Source of the DNA: Pseudomonas indica NBRC 103045
Lineage (GTDB): Bacteria > Pseudomonadota > Gammaproteobacteria > Pseudomonadales > Pseudomonadaceae
Assembly: GCF_002091635.1 (NCBI RefSeq)
Contig: NZ_BDAC01000016.1
Location: 33,486-97,485, forward strand
Length of the DNA stretch: 64,000 nt
Direction of reading: 5' to 3'
Within the stretch, counting starts at the first letter, position 1, and every line of letters starts with the position of its first letter. Below are positions 1 through 8,637 of this stretch, one piece after another. A program made the translations under genes and the position numbers. The notes below the pieces were generated by a model, which saw only the letters and a program-made list of their open reading frames with translations, was not told where the DNA came from and did no database searches.

Positions 1-297
1 AGCTCCTTGCGTGATGGACTCCCAATGCAGCCGAAACCGGCCGTACATGAGAGAGCCCGTGGGGTTCGGGTAGCTTCACTATCCAGGGTTGCCGGCGCGG
101 CGGATTGCACGGATGTGCTCGTTTGCGGAGAGGGTTTGGGCCCTGAGAACCCGGCCACTTGAGGAAGAACCGGCGGCAGGCACAGCACATCGCGACAATG
201 CGGGCGAACCGGCCTGCACCTCACCGGACGTTCTTGCCGGGCAAATGAATTCGCCTACAAAAGCGCCGGAGCTTCAGACGCCCCCAGCCCCACTTCC

Positions 298-361
298 GTA
301 GGAGCCAGCTCTGCTGGCGATGTTTCTGAAGCCCATTCGCGAGCAGAGCTCGTTCCTACAA
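298..361. repeat. Palindromic intergenic repeat, unit B
   Basis: The arms GTAGGAGCCAGCTCTGCT and GAGCAGAGCTCGTTCCTAC are near-perfect reverse complements around a loop of about 28 bases, so the RNA or DNA could fold into a long hairpin. An almost identical copy lies at 58303-58368. Unit A copies sit on both sides. This is the REP/BIME-like style of repeat common in Pseudomonas intergenic DNA. Confidence 0.8.
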
Positions 362-382
362 AAGCGCAGGACGGAACACCGC

Positions 383-402
383 TAGGGCGAATTCATTCGC
401 CC
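383..402. repeat. Palindromic intergenic repeat, unit A
   Basis: The 18-base core GGGCGAATTCATTCGCCC is a near-perfect inverted repeat. It recurs at 58263-58280, about 58433-58451, about 58465-58483, 62137-62155 and about 63885-63902, and is cut by the right window edge near 63988. A degenerate copy lies at about 238-259. It lies immediately downstream of the LysR gene stop and could act as a transcript-end hairpin. Confidence 0.8.
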
Positions 403-403
403 A

Positions 404-1312
404 TCAAACCGGCGTCGCCATGCACTGCCAGATCCGCTCGCGCAGCCAGGTTTCGGCGGGATCGCTGTCGTAGGCGCCGCCCCACACCATCGACAGCTCG
501 GCCTCATTGATCGGGAACGGCGCGTCGTCCGCGCGCAGGCTGCCGTCGTCCGCCAGGATACAGGCGGCGTAATCCGGCACCGTCGCGATCATCTCGGTAT
601 TACGCAGCAAGGCCCGCAGACTGCCGAACTGCGGTACGGCCAGCACCACCCGGCGCGAGCGGCCGATACGCGCCAGGTCCAGGTCGATGTTGCCGGACAG
701 GTCGCCGGAGAACGACACCATCACGTGCGGCCGGGAGCAGTACTCGTCCAGGCTCAGCGGCCCAGGTCGCCGGTCGCCGCGCAGGACCTTGACGCCGATG
801 TTGCGCAGCTTCTTGCGCTTGGCATTGGCCGGCAGGTCGGTGGTGTAGCTGACGCCCACCGAGATTTCGCCGGACGACAGCAAGGCAGGCATCAGCAGGA
901 AATTGGCCCGCCGGACCACCACCACGGTGTTGGGTGCTTCCTGCTGGAGCACCTGGAGCAGCCTGGGAAACAGGCCGAACTCGGCATCGTCGGAAAGACC
1001 CAGGCGAAAGACATTGGTGCTGGTGGCTGGATCGAATGCCTTGGCCCGGCTGACGGCCGCGGAAATCACGTCCATGGCCGGACGCAGCTCGTCGAGGATC
1101 TGCAATGCCCGAGCGGTCGGTTCCATTTGCCGGCCGTTGCGGATCAGCAGCGGATCGTCGAACAGATCGCGCAACCGGCTCAACGCGGCGCTCACGGTGG
1201 ACTGGGTGACGAACAGCTTCTCGCCGACACGGGTCAGGTTCCGCTCGATCATCAATGCCTCGAAGACCACCAGCAGGTTCATGTCGAGGTGACGCAGGTC
1301 GTTTCTGTTCAT
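404..1312 (-). CDS. LysR-family transcriptional regulator
   Basis: This 302-aa protein has the N-terminal LysR winged helix-turn-helix (about residues 8-65, with TQSTVSAALSRLRDLFDDPLLIRNGR), followed by a periplasmic-binding-protein-like effector domain to the C-terminus. The DPLL.R.GR.M.PT pattern places it with the NodD/LeuO-like branch. The ATG at 1312 is preferred over the TTG one codon upstream because a GGATGG-like ribosome site lies just before it. It is transcribed away from the two-component regulator at 1488, the usual layout for a LysR protein controlling its divergent neighbour, but no target is evident. The effector cannot be told from sequence. Confidence 0.9.
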   Translation of the reverse strand: MNRNDLRHLDMNLLVVFEALMIERNLTRVGEKLFVTQSTVSAALSRLRDLFDDPLLIRNGRQMEPTARALQILDELRPAMDVISAAVSRAKAFDPATSTNVFRLGLSDDAEFGLFPRLLQVLQQEAPNTVVVVRRANFLLMPALLSSGEISVGVSYTTDLPANAKRKKLRNIGVKVLRGDRRPGPLSLDEYCSRPHVMVSFSGDLSGNIDLDLARIGRSRRVVLAVPQFGSLRALLRNTEMIATVPDYAACILADDGSLRADDAPFPINEAELSMVWGGAYDSDPAETWLRERIWQCMATPV

Positions 1313-1487
1313 CAACCACCATCCGGTTATGCGGCTACACCTGTCATTTCAGCAGGCCTTGCCCCCTTGCGCTTGAATATTTGTGCGGATTTCCCACTTC
1401 GCCAGCCAGTGGTTGAGGTGCCGGTTCTTATCCACTAGGGTGAAAAGAAGTCGCCTCCGAGCGGCACGCGAATTCCCTGTAAAAACA

Positions 1488-2498
1488 ATGAGTAACGACA
1501 TGATTCGGCTAGGCGGCGCCTGGGTCTCGCTGGAACGACGCGAGGCCTTCAGAGAAGGGACTCCCGTTCGGCTCGGGAGCCGTGCCTTCGACATTCTCGA
1601 AGTCCTGCTGGCGTCGCCGAACCGCCTGGTGACCAAGGACGAACTCATCAGCACCATCTGGCCGGGGACGGTCGTCGAAGAAAACAACCTGCAGGTCCAG
1701 ATATCGACGCTGCGCAAGGCACTGGAGCTGGACCGCAACCTGCTCGAGACCGTCCCCCGCCGCGGTTACCGGCTGAACCTCCCGCTGCCGCCCGGCCCGA
1801 CGGGCTGCCCCTCACTCGTCCCCGAACCGCCGCGCCCGGAAGCGGACGCCGATGCCTGGACGCGGCTGGCCAACGTGTATGTGGTCGATGATGAACCCGC
1901 CGTGCGGACCGGGCTGGTCCGGCAACTGCGTTCGATGGGCATCGCAGCGACGGGCTACGCGTCCGCCGAGGCGTTCCTCGCCTACTGCGCCTTCGACGCG
2001 CCGGGCTGCCTGCTGCTGGACGTGCGGCTGCACGATGGCAGCGGCTTCGACCTGCTGGACGAACTCGCCCGGCGCCAGGCGCCCTTCCCCATCGTATTCA
2101 TCACCGGTTTCGGCACCATCGACATGTCGGTACGCGCCATGAAGGCCGGGGCCGAAGGCTTCCTGACCAAGCCGGTGGACGAGCGCCAATTGCTGGCGGC
2201 GATCCGCGAGGCGACGGAACAGGCCAGGATACGCCACGCCGAAAATACCCTGCGCTCCGCCGCCCGGGCCCGCTACGCCGGGTTGAGCGCCCGCGAACGC
2301 CAGGTGTTCGAGCGCCTGCTGCGTGGCCACCTGAACAAGGAGATCGCGGCCGAACTCGGCTTGCAGGAAGTAACGGTCAAGGTCCACAAGAAAAACCTGA
2401 TGACCAAGCTGGACGCCAAAACCCTGGTGGACCTGCTGCAGCTGGGACGGATGCTCGGCCTGCTTCCGGATATCCCCCGCCACGCCCAATCGGCCTGA
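1488..2498 (+). CDS. Hybrid response regulator: winged-helix + receiver + LuxR HTH
   Basis: The protein carries two DNA-binding domains around one receiver. An OmpR/CadC-type winged helix comes first (about residues 5-100; VRLGSRAFDILEVLLASP...RRGYRL), then a CheY-like receiver (about 125-245) with the acidic pair DDE near its start, the phospho-acceptor Asp at about residue 178 in LLLDVR, the switch Thr in ITGFG and the Lys in TKPVD. A FixJ/NarL-type LuxR helix-turn-helix ends it (LSARERQVFERLLRGHLNKEIAAELGL). The start at 1488 gives a full winged helix; ATG 1500 is an alternative, and neither has a strong ribosome site. It ends 19 bases before the sensor kinase at 2518 and is very probably its partner. 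FixJ-like receiver plus LuxR is common; adding an N-terminal winged helix is not. Confidence 0.85.
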   Translation: MSNDMIRLGGAWVSLERREAFREGTPVRLGSRAFDILEVLLASPNRLVTKDELISTIWPGTVVEENNLQVQISTLRKALELDRNLLETVPRRGYRLNLPLPPGPTGCPSLVPEPPRPEADADAWTRLANVYVVDDEPAVRTGLVRQLRSMGIAATGYASAEAFLAYCAFDAPGCLLLDVRLHDGSGFDLLDELARRQAPFPIVFITGFGTIDMSVRAMKAGAEGFLTKPVDERQLLAAIREATEQARIRHAENTLRSAARARYAGLSARERQVFERLLRGHLNKEIAAELGLQEVTVKVHKKNLMTKLDAKTLVDLLQLGRMLGLLPDIPRHAQSA

Positions 2499-2517
2499 TC
2501 ACCGTACCGAGCCGTCC

Positions 2518-5500
2518 ATGGCCACGCAGACAGACACGCCCCCCGAAAGCCCGGACGGAACGCCCCGCTTCGACGAGTCCTGGCTGGACCGGCTCCGCTG
2601 GAGTGAAATCGACCGATCCGGCGAGCTGAGCCGCTGGCTCGTGCTGGACACCCAGTCGGGCCGCCACTGGTTGGTGGTGCGGACCAGCCCGCACGCCTCC
2701 TTGTGGGAGCTTGCCCGGCTGGACCGCGAATATGCCCATGGCCCCAGCCTGGACGCAGCCTGGGCGGTAATGCCGGCAGCCCGGTTGAACACGTCGGACG
2801 GGCCGCTGCTGGTGCTCGATGACGATGGCGGCCGGCCGCTTTCCAGCCTGGTTGGCGCCCCGCTCTCGGTGGAACGCTTTCTCCGTCTGGGCATCGCCTC
2901 GGCCGCCGCCCTGGACCAGCTGCACCGCAGCGGCATCCTGCACCGCGACATCCGTCCAGAAAACCTGATCCTGGGCTGCGACGGCAGCGTCCGCCTGACC
3001 GGCTTCGCCTTCGCCACAGCCGCCGACGCCTCAACCGACAGCGCCCTCCCGCTCGCCGACAGCAGCCTGGCCTACCTGGCGCCGGAACAGGCCGCCTCGC
3101 CCCAGGCCGACCTCTATGCCCTGGGCGCCACCTTCTTCCGGTTGCTGACCGGCCACCCGCCGTTCCAGGCCGACGACCCCGTGCAATGGCTGCACCAGCA
3201 CAGGGCCATGCCGGCACCGGCCGTTTCGACCCGGCGGCCCGGCCTGCCCCCTGCACTGGACGACCTGTTGGCCTGCCTATTGGCCAAGCAGCCGGAAAAG
3301 CGCCCCGAATCGGCCCATGCCCTCGAAGCGGAGCTGCGGCGCTGTCTCAACGAGTGGCGGGAGGTCGGCAGCATTCGCCGTTCCCCTTCGCAAGCGCCGG
3401 CCAGGACCGCCGGGACTTTGGTCGGCAGGGACCGGGAACTCGATACCCTGCGCAACGCCATCAGGCGGCTCGAACAGGGATTGGGCGGTGCCGTGCTGAT
3501 CGGCGGCGAAGCGGGCATCGGCAAGACCTCGCTGGTCCGCCTGTTGCGACGCAGCCAGTGGAGCGAGCGGTGCCTGTTCGCCAATGGCAAGTGCGAGCTG
3601 TCGCGCCATCGGCTGCCCTATGCCGCCCTGTCCGCCGCGCTGGCATCGCTGTTCGCCCGGCTGGCGGGCGAATCGCCGGACGACGTCCGGCACTGGGGCA
3701 AGCGGCTGCGCGAGGCGGTCGGCGAGAACGGCGGCCTGCTCGTGCGGCTGATACCGGAGCTGGAGTGCCTGACCGGCCCACTGCCCGTCGGCGCCAACCC
3801 ACCGCCCATCAGCGAGGCACGACGACACCTGCACGGAATGCTCCAGCGCCTGCTGGCGGCGCTCGCTGGCCCGGATCAACCGCTGGTCCTGTTTCTCGAC
3901 GACGTGCAATGGATCGACGAGGAAACCCAGACGTTCCTCGGCGAACTGCCGCCCTCCGGTTTCGATCATCTGCTGCTCATCGCGGCCTACCGTGACCGGG
4001 AAGACGAACCCAGCCCCTGCCTGCGCCGGCTGATCGAACATTGCCGCGGTCTCGGCGCGCGCACCGTGGAAATCGTCTTGCGCCCGCTGGCCGCCGCCGA
4101 GATCGGCGACCTGCTCGGCAGCGAACTTGCGCTGCACTCGGACGAACACGCCCTGCTCGTCGCCCGCCTCAGCCAGCACGGCAACGGCAACCCGATGTAC
4201 ATCGCCCAGTTCGTCGCCATGCTGCGAGAGTCCGGCGGCCAGGGTCCTGTTCTGGACCTTCCGCCGTTGCTGGACGACATCGCGGCCCTGATGAACTCCC
4301 GCCTGGAGCGCCTGCCGGAGCGTACCCGCGGCGCCCTCGCGGTACTGGCGATCCTGGGCAATCACACGCCGCTGGACATCCTGGCAGCCGTTGGCGGCAC
4401 CACGGTGGCCCAACTTCTCAAGGTCATGCATCCGGCCTTCGACGCCGGCCTGGTCGGTGAATACCGGGAGGGTCTGTCGTTTACCCACGACGCGGTCTGG
4501 GAATCGACCCGCGCCCGGATCGACGGCAGCCTGCAACGGGCCATGTGCATGGAGTTCGCCTTGACCCTGCTGGACAGGCTCGACGCCGACGCCGACACGG
4601 AGGAGGTGTTTCGCGTTACCGCACTGGTCATGCGGGCCGATGACACCAGGCTCGCCCCCCACCAACGCAGCGCCTTCGTCGAACTGCTGATCCGCGCGGC
4701 CCGCCTGGCCATGGTCGCCGCCGCGGCATCCACGGCGCTGGACTACCTGGCCCGGGCCGATTGTCTGCTCGCCGGAACGGCGACCGCCGATGACGCGCTC
4801 GCCCGCTCGGTCGCCCTGCTGATCGCCAACAGCCTGATACTCAACGCCGACTATCGCGCCGCCGACGAGCACATCTCCAGGCTGCTCGAGCGCACCAACG
4901 AGCCCCTGGCGCGCGCCGAACTCTACCGGCTGCGCTGCGAAATCCGCTCCCTGCGCGGCGACTACGACGGTGCCGTCCGCACCGCGGTCGATGGGCTGGC
5001 GGCGCTCGGCGTCAGCTTTCCGCCCGCCCCCACCGACCGGCAGGCCGAAGAAGCCTGGCAGGCACTGCAGGAAGCGCTCGGAGCGCGCACACCGGCGATC
5101 TTCGCCACGCTGCCGCAGATCGAGAATCCAGGCATCCAGGCCACTCTCGAATTGCTGGCCACGCTGGTGATCCCGGGCTCGTTCATCCAACCCAACCTGA
5201 TGCTGGTCGCCACCTGCCGGATCGCCACCCTGACCCTGGGCCACGGCATGAGCGCCGCGGCCGTCCACGCCCTCGCCTGGCTGGGCGTGGCCAGCGCCCA
5301 CCGCTTCGACGCCTACGCCCTGGGCTTCGACTACGCGATGACGGCGAAGACCCTGGCCGAGCAGCCTCGCCACACGGCCAGCAAGGTCTCCGTCCTGGTC
5401 GCCCTGGATCAGGTCAGCGTCTGGACCAGACCCCTGCTGTTCTCCCTGGAGTGCGCAGAGGCGGCCTACCAAGCCGGGCTCTCGCAAGGCTCGCCCAGCT

Positions 5501-7959
5501 TCGCCTGCTATGCCAACAACCACATCGTCTCCGACCTGCTGGTGCTGGGCGCTCCCATCGAACGCATGCTGCGGCAGATCGACGTCGGCCTGGCCCTGGC
5601 GCGGAACCTGGAGTTCATCGATGCGCAAAGCATCCTCTACATCCAGGCACGCTATATCCGCCGCCTGGCCGGTCAAGCCGCCGGCACCATCCCCATCCCG
5701 GACAGCCACACCGTGGCGGAGCGGGTCAGCCAGAGCAGCATGGGCCCGCTGCGCTTCTGGTGGGCGCTGTTCGAAGGCCTGCTGTCGTTCCTCGAAGGCG
5801 CCTTCGAACAGGCCGCCACCCATCTCGACGAGGCGTGGTCGCTGGCCTGGTCGGCACCCGCACACATCCACCTGATCGATCTGGCGATGTTCAGCGTGCT
5901 CAACCGCGCCGCCCTGCAGACCGCCACCGGCCGGCCGCAGGACTTCGAGCCACCGATGCAGCGCCTGCGCCTCTGGGCCAACCTCAACCCCCGCTATTTC
6001 GCCGACCGCCTGGCACTGGCCGAAGCGGAACTGCTGCGTATCGAGGGGCGCGGCCTGGAAGCGCTGCGCCGTTACGAAGAAGCCATCGACAAAGCGGAAA
6101 ACTGCGGCGCCATTCATATACAAGGGCTGGCGCACGAGATGGCCAGCCGCTGCCATCGGAGCCTCGGCCTGCGGGCCGGCGACCGCGCCCATCTGCAGAA
6201 GGCACGGGAGGCCTGGCGGCGCTGGGGAGCGGTGACCCTGGCGGAGCAACTGGAAGCGGAACATCCGTTCCTCCGGGAAGGCGTGGCCGCGACGACCCGC
6301 CCCCTGCCCGCCGCTCCGCAACTGGACCTGCTGGCCATCACACGCGCCTGCCAGGCGCTGTCCCGAGAAATCGAACCCACTGCCCTGATCGAGACCCTGT
6401 TGACCAACGCCGTCATGCATGCCGGCGCCACCTATACCGCCCTGCTCCTGTCGAACGACGGGGTCCTGCGCGTCGAGGCGACGGGCCAGGCGAACGGCGA
6501 CGATATCGCCATCCATCTGCAACCCTCGTCGAATGCCGCGGACGCCATACCGCTGCGCCTGGTCTTCCAGGTGATGCACACGCGCAAGGCCCAGGTCATC
6601 GACAGCACCGAAGCGCTCCGGCGTTTCGACGACGATCCCTACCTGGCCCACGTCGAGGACGGCTCGCTGATGTGCCTGCCGCTGCTCAAGCAGAACGACA
6701 TCATCGGCACGCTCTACCTGGAAAACAGCCTGACCCAGGGTGCGTTCGAGCCGACGCGGGTGGATGTGCTGGAGCTGCTTGCCGCCCAGGCGGCCATCTC
6801 CCTCAGCACTGCCCGGCTGTATACCGACCTGCTGGCGGAGAACCGCCGCCGGTGCGAGAGCGAAGGCACGCTGCGACGTACCCAGGCGCTGTTGGCGATC
6901 GGCCAGGAGATCAGCCGCTACGGGACCTTCGTCTGGAAATACCCGTCCGAGCGCTCGTTCTGGTCGTCGCGCCTGCTCGGCGAACTGGATCTGCCCGTCC
7001 CCACCGACGACACCTACCTGAAGGACCCCGCCGTACTGGTTCATGCCGACGATCGCCGACGCTTCGTCGAATACCTGAAGGACGCCACCGGACGCCGGGA
7101 ATCTTTCCGCCTGGAATTCCGCACCCTTTCGCTCGAAGGCAGCCCGCGCTATCTCGAGTTGGCCGGCGAGCCCGACGGCAGAGACGCCTTCATCGGCGTG
7201 GTGTCGGACATCACCGAGCGCCGCCAGACGGAAATCGCCCTGCGGGCAGCCCGCAGCACGCTCGATCGCACCTCGCAGGCTACGATGCTCGGCGAACTGG
7301 CCGCCTCGATCGCCCATGAAATCAACCAGCCGCTGGCCGCCATCCTGTCCAATGCCGGTGCCAGTGTCCGTTGGCTGGAGCGCCCGCAACCGGAGATCGG
7401 CGAAGCCATCGACAGCGTTCGCGACATCCTCAGCGAGGCGCAACGCGCCGCCGCCATTGTCCGCGCCATGCGCGACCTGGCCCGCCAGGCACCACCGGAA
7501 CGCCAAACCATCGCCCTGGACCGGGTAGCCCGCCATGTCCTCGCCATCACCCGGGCGGACCTGGACGACAAGCATGTCAGCGTGACCCTGAAAACGCCGC
7601 ACTCGCCCCTGGTCCACGGCGACTCGATCCAGCTCCAGCAGGTCATGCGCAACCTCATCGTCAACGCGGTCGAAGCCATGCAGGCGCTGCCACCCGGCGG
7701 CCGGCGCCTGGCCCTGGAAATCCAACCGGTGGGCGGCGAGTGGCTGGTCATCGTCGAGGACAGCGGCCCCGGCGTACCGCCCGACAAGCTCGACAGGATC
7801 TTCCAGGCGTTCTACAGCACCAAGGCGACCGGCATGGGGATGGGGCTGGCCATCTGCACCTCGATCGTTTCGGCCCATGGCGGCACCCTCGGCATCAGCC
7901 AGGGCCGGAAAGGCGAAAACCTGTTCTATTTCACCCTGCCCGCGCATCCGTCGGGCTGA
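2518..7959 (+). CDS. Giant multidomain sensor histidine kinase with protein-kinase-like N-terminus
   Basis: This 1,813-aa cytoplasmic protein has, in order: a Ser/Thr-kinase-like domain (about 20-275); an AAA/STAND ATPase with Walker A GGEAGIGKTS (about 329-338) and Walker B LVLFLDDVQW (about 456-466); a long helical TPR-like region (about 700-1260); a GAF domain (about 1280-1440); a PAS-like segment (about 1460-1570); a HisKA domain with the phospho-acceptor His1600 in AHEINQPLAA; and a HATPase_c domain with N-box NLIVNAVEAM and glycine boxes DSGPGVPP and GMGMGLAI. No transmembrane segment is seen. The kinase-like part keeps HRD (142-144) but has Arg55 where the ATP Lys should be and Gly-Phe-Ala (162-164) in place of DFG, so it is probably a pseudokinase. 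It follows the response regulator at 1488 by 19 bases and likely phosphorylates it. The architecture matches the family annotated as trifunctional Ser/Thr kinase/ATP-binding/histidine kinase. Confidence 0.9.
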   Translation: MATQTDTPPESPDGTPRFDESWLDRLRWSEIDRSGELSRWLVLDTQSGRHWLVVRTSPHASLWELARLDREYAHGPSLDAAWAVMPAARLNTSDGPLLVLDDDGGRPLSSLVGAPLSVERFLRLGIASAAALDQLHRSGILHRDIRPENLILGCDGSVRLTGFAFATAADASTDSALPLADSSLAYLAPEQAASPQADLYALGATFFRLLTGHPPFQADDPVQWLHQHRAMPAPAVSTRRPGLPPALDDLLACLLAKQPEKRPESAHALEAELRRCLNEWREVGSIRRSPSQAPARTAGTLVGRDRELDTLRNAIRRLEQGLGGAVLIGGEAGIGKTSLVRLLRRSQWSERCLFANGKCELSRHRLPYAALSAALASLFARLAGESPDDVRHWGKRLREAVGENGGLLVRLIPELECLTGPLPVGANPPPISEARRHLHGMLQRLLAALAGPDQPLVLFLDDVQWIDEETQTFLGELPPSGFDHLLLIAAYRDREDEPSPCLRRLIEHCRGLGARTVEIVLRPLAAAEIGDLLGSELALHSDEHALLVARLSQHGNGNPMYIAQFVAMLRESGGQGPVLDLPPLLDDIAALMNSRLERLPERTRGALAVLAILGNHTPLDILAAVGGTTVAQLLKVMHPAFDAGLVGEYREGLSFTHDAVWESTRARIDGSLQRAMCMEFALTLLDRLDADADTEEVFRVTALVMRADDTRLAPHQRSAFVELLIRAARLAMVAAAASTALDYLARADCLLAGTATADDALARSVALLIANSLILNADYRAADEHISRLLERTNEPLARAELYRLRCEIRSLRGDYDGAVRTAVDGLAALGVSFPPAPTDRQAEEAWQALQEALGARTPAIFATLPQIENPGIQATLELLATLVIPGSFIQPNLMLVATCRIATLTLGHGMSAAAVHALAWLGVASAHRFDAYALGFDYAMTAKTLAEQPRHTASKVSVLVALDQVSVWTRPLLFSLECAEAAYQAGLSQGSPSFACYANNHIVSDLLVLGAPIERMLRQIDVGLALARNLEFIDAQSILYIQARYIRRLAGQAAGTIPIPDSHTVAERVSQSSMGPLRFWWALFEGLLSFLEGAFEQAATHLDEAWSLAWSAPAHIHLIDLAMFSVLNRAALQTATGRPQDFEPPMQRLRLWANLNPRYFADRLALAEAELLRIEGRGLEALRRYEEAIDKAENCGAIHIQGLAHEMASRCHRSLGLRAGDRAHLQKAREAWRRWGAVTLAEQLEAEHPFLREGVAATTRPLPAAPQLDLLAITRACQALSREIEPTALIETLLTNAVMHAGATYTALLLSNDGVLRVEATGQANGDDIAIHLQPSSNAADAIPLRLVFQVMHTRKAQVIDSTEALRRFDDDPYLAHVEDGSLMCLPLLKQNDIIGTLYLENSLTQGAFEPTRVDVLELLAAQAAISLSTARLYTDLLAENRRRCESEGTLRRTQALLAIGQEISRYGTFVWKYPSERSFWSSRLLGELDLPVPTDDTYLKDPAVLVHADDRRRFVEYLKDATGRRESFRLEFRTLSLEGSPRYLELAGEPDGRDAFIGVVSDITERRQTEIALRAARSTLDRTSQATMLGELAASIAHEINQPLAAILSNAGASVRWLERPQPEIGEAIDSVRDILSEAQRAAAIVRAMRDLARQAPPERQTIALDRVARHVLAITRADLDDKHVSVTLKTPHSPLVHGDSIQLQQVMRNLIVNAVEAMQALPPGGRRLALEIQPVGGEWLVIVEDSGPGVPPDKLDRIFQAFYSTKATGMGMGLAICTSIVSAHGGTLGISQGRKGENLFYFTLPAHPSG

Positions 7960-8047
7960 AGCCCGTATTCAGAACTTTTCAGGGTTCGCAAAGGACTCGC
8001 CCACCCGCGCCGGAACAGGCTGTCTCGACCCAAGCAGGAGAGACGCC

Positions 8048-8581
8048 ATGAACGCCCATGCCATTCCACCCACGGCCACCCTGGATCTCGAAACCTATCA
8101 GCTCACACTCTCGCTGAAGGAGGCGCTCGATGCGCCGCAAAGCAGGCTCGACAGACTCACGGAGATAAGCAGGCGCCTGTGCGAACATCTGCTCGAACAC
8201 CACCGACGACACACCGGAGACACCCCGGGACGCTCCGCCCTCGCCCCCTGGCAAGAACACCGGGCCAAGGAAATCCTGGCGCGCAGCCTCACCGCCCGGC
8301 TGTCCATCGCCGACGTGGCACGACAATGCGCCATGTCGCGCAGCCACTTCTCCCGCGCCTTCAAGAAAGCCACCGGCATGTCGCCCCAAGAATGGTCGCT
8401 GGACGTGCGCATCCGCCGCGCCAAGGAATTGCTCGGCGACCGCGCGATGTCCGTTGCACAGGTCGCCCAGGATTGCGGATTCGCCGACCAGTCGCATTTC
8501 AACCGCACCTTCAGCAAGCTGGTCGGCATCACGCCGAAGCGCTGGCAGCGGTTGAATGCGCTCCGCACCGAGCCGGCCTGA
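8048..8581 (+). CDS. Small AraC-family transcriptional regulator
   Basis: The 177-aa protein has a short N-terminal region of about 70 residues and a C-terminal AraC double helix-turn-helix (about 75-170: LSIADVARQCAMSRSHFSRAFKKATGMSP, then AQVAQDCGFADQSHFNRTFSKLVGITPKRW). It lacks the cupin sensory domain of classical AraC proteins, so ligand sensing is doubtful. The ATG at 8048 has a good AGGAGA ribosome site. It follows the giant sensor kinase by 88 bases in the same direction and may be a downstream output of that system. It converges on the beta-glucan synthase gene. Confidence 0.88.
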   Translation: MNAHAIPPTATLDLETYQLTLSLKEALDAPQSRLDRLTEISRRLCEHLLEHHRRHTGDTPGRSALAPWQEHRAKEILARSLTARLSIADVARQCAMSRSHFSRAFKKATGMSPQEWSLDVRIRRAKELLGDRAMSVAQVAQDCGFADQSHFNRTFSKLVGITPKRWQRLNALRTEPA

Positions 8582-8637
8582 AGCGGGTTATCCATTGGGA
8601 TATGGCCGTTGGGGTAAGCGCCTGAAACGCGGGATGT

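Larger units (their letters stand above)
1..403. other. Left-edge intergenic stretch with palindromic repeats
   Basis: I see no convincing gene here. The only open frame of note (70 codons near 89-301) lacks an ATG and a ribosome site. The right part holds a degenerate copy of repeat unit A (about 238-259), a full unit B (298-361) and a unit A copy (383-402) that ends one base before the stop codon of the LysR gene. These repeats recur at 58.3-58.5 kb and, in part, at 62.1 and 63.9 kb. Confidence 0.6.

Noticed and set aside
89..301. A 70-codon open frame at the left end
   Set aside because: No ATG, no ribosome site, overlaps palindromic repeats and reads as low-complexity sequence.
3277..7947. 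A 1,556-codon open frame on the minus strand across the giant sensor kinase
   Set aside because: It is antisense to a protein with clear domains, has no family motifs and is typical of high-GC codon bias.
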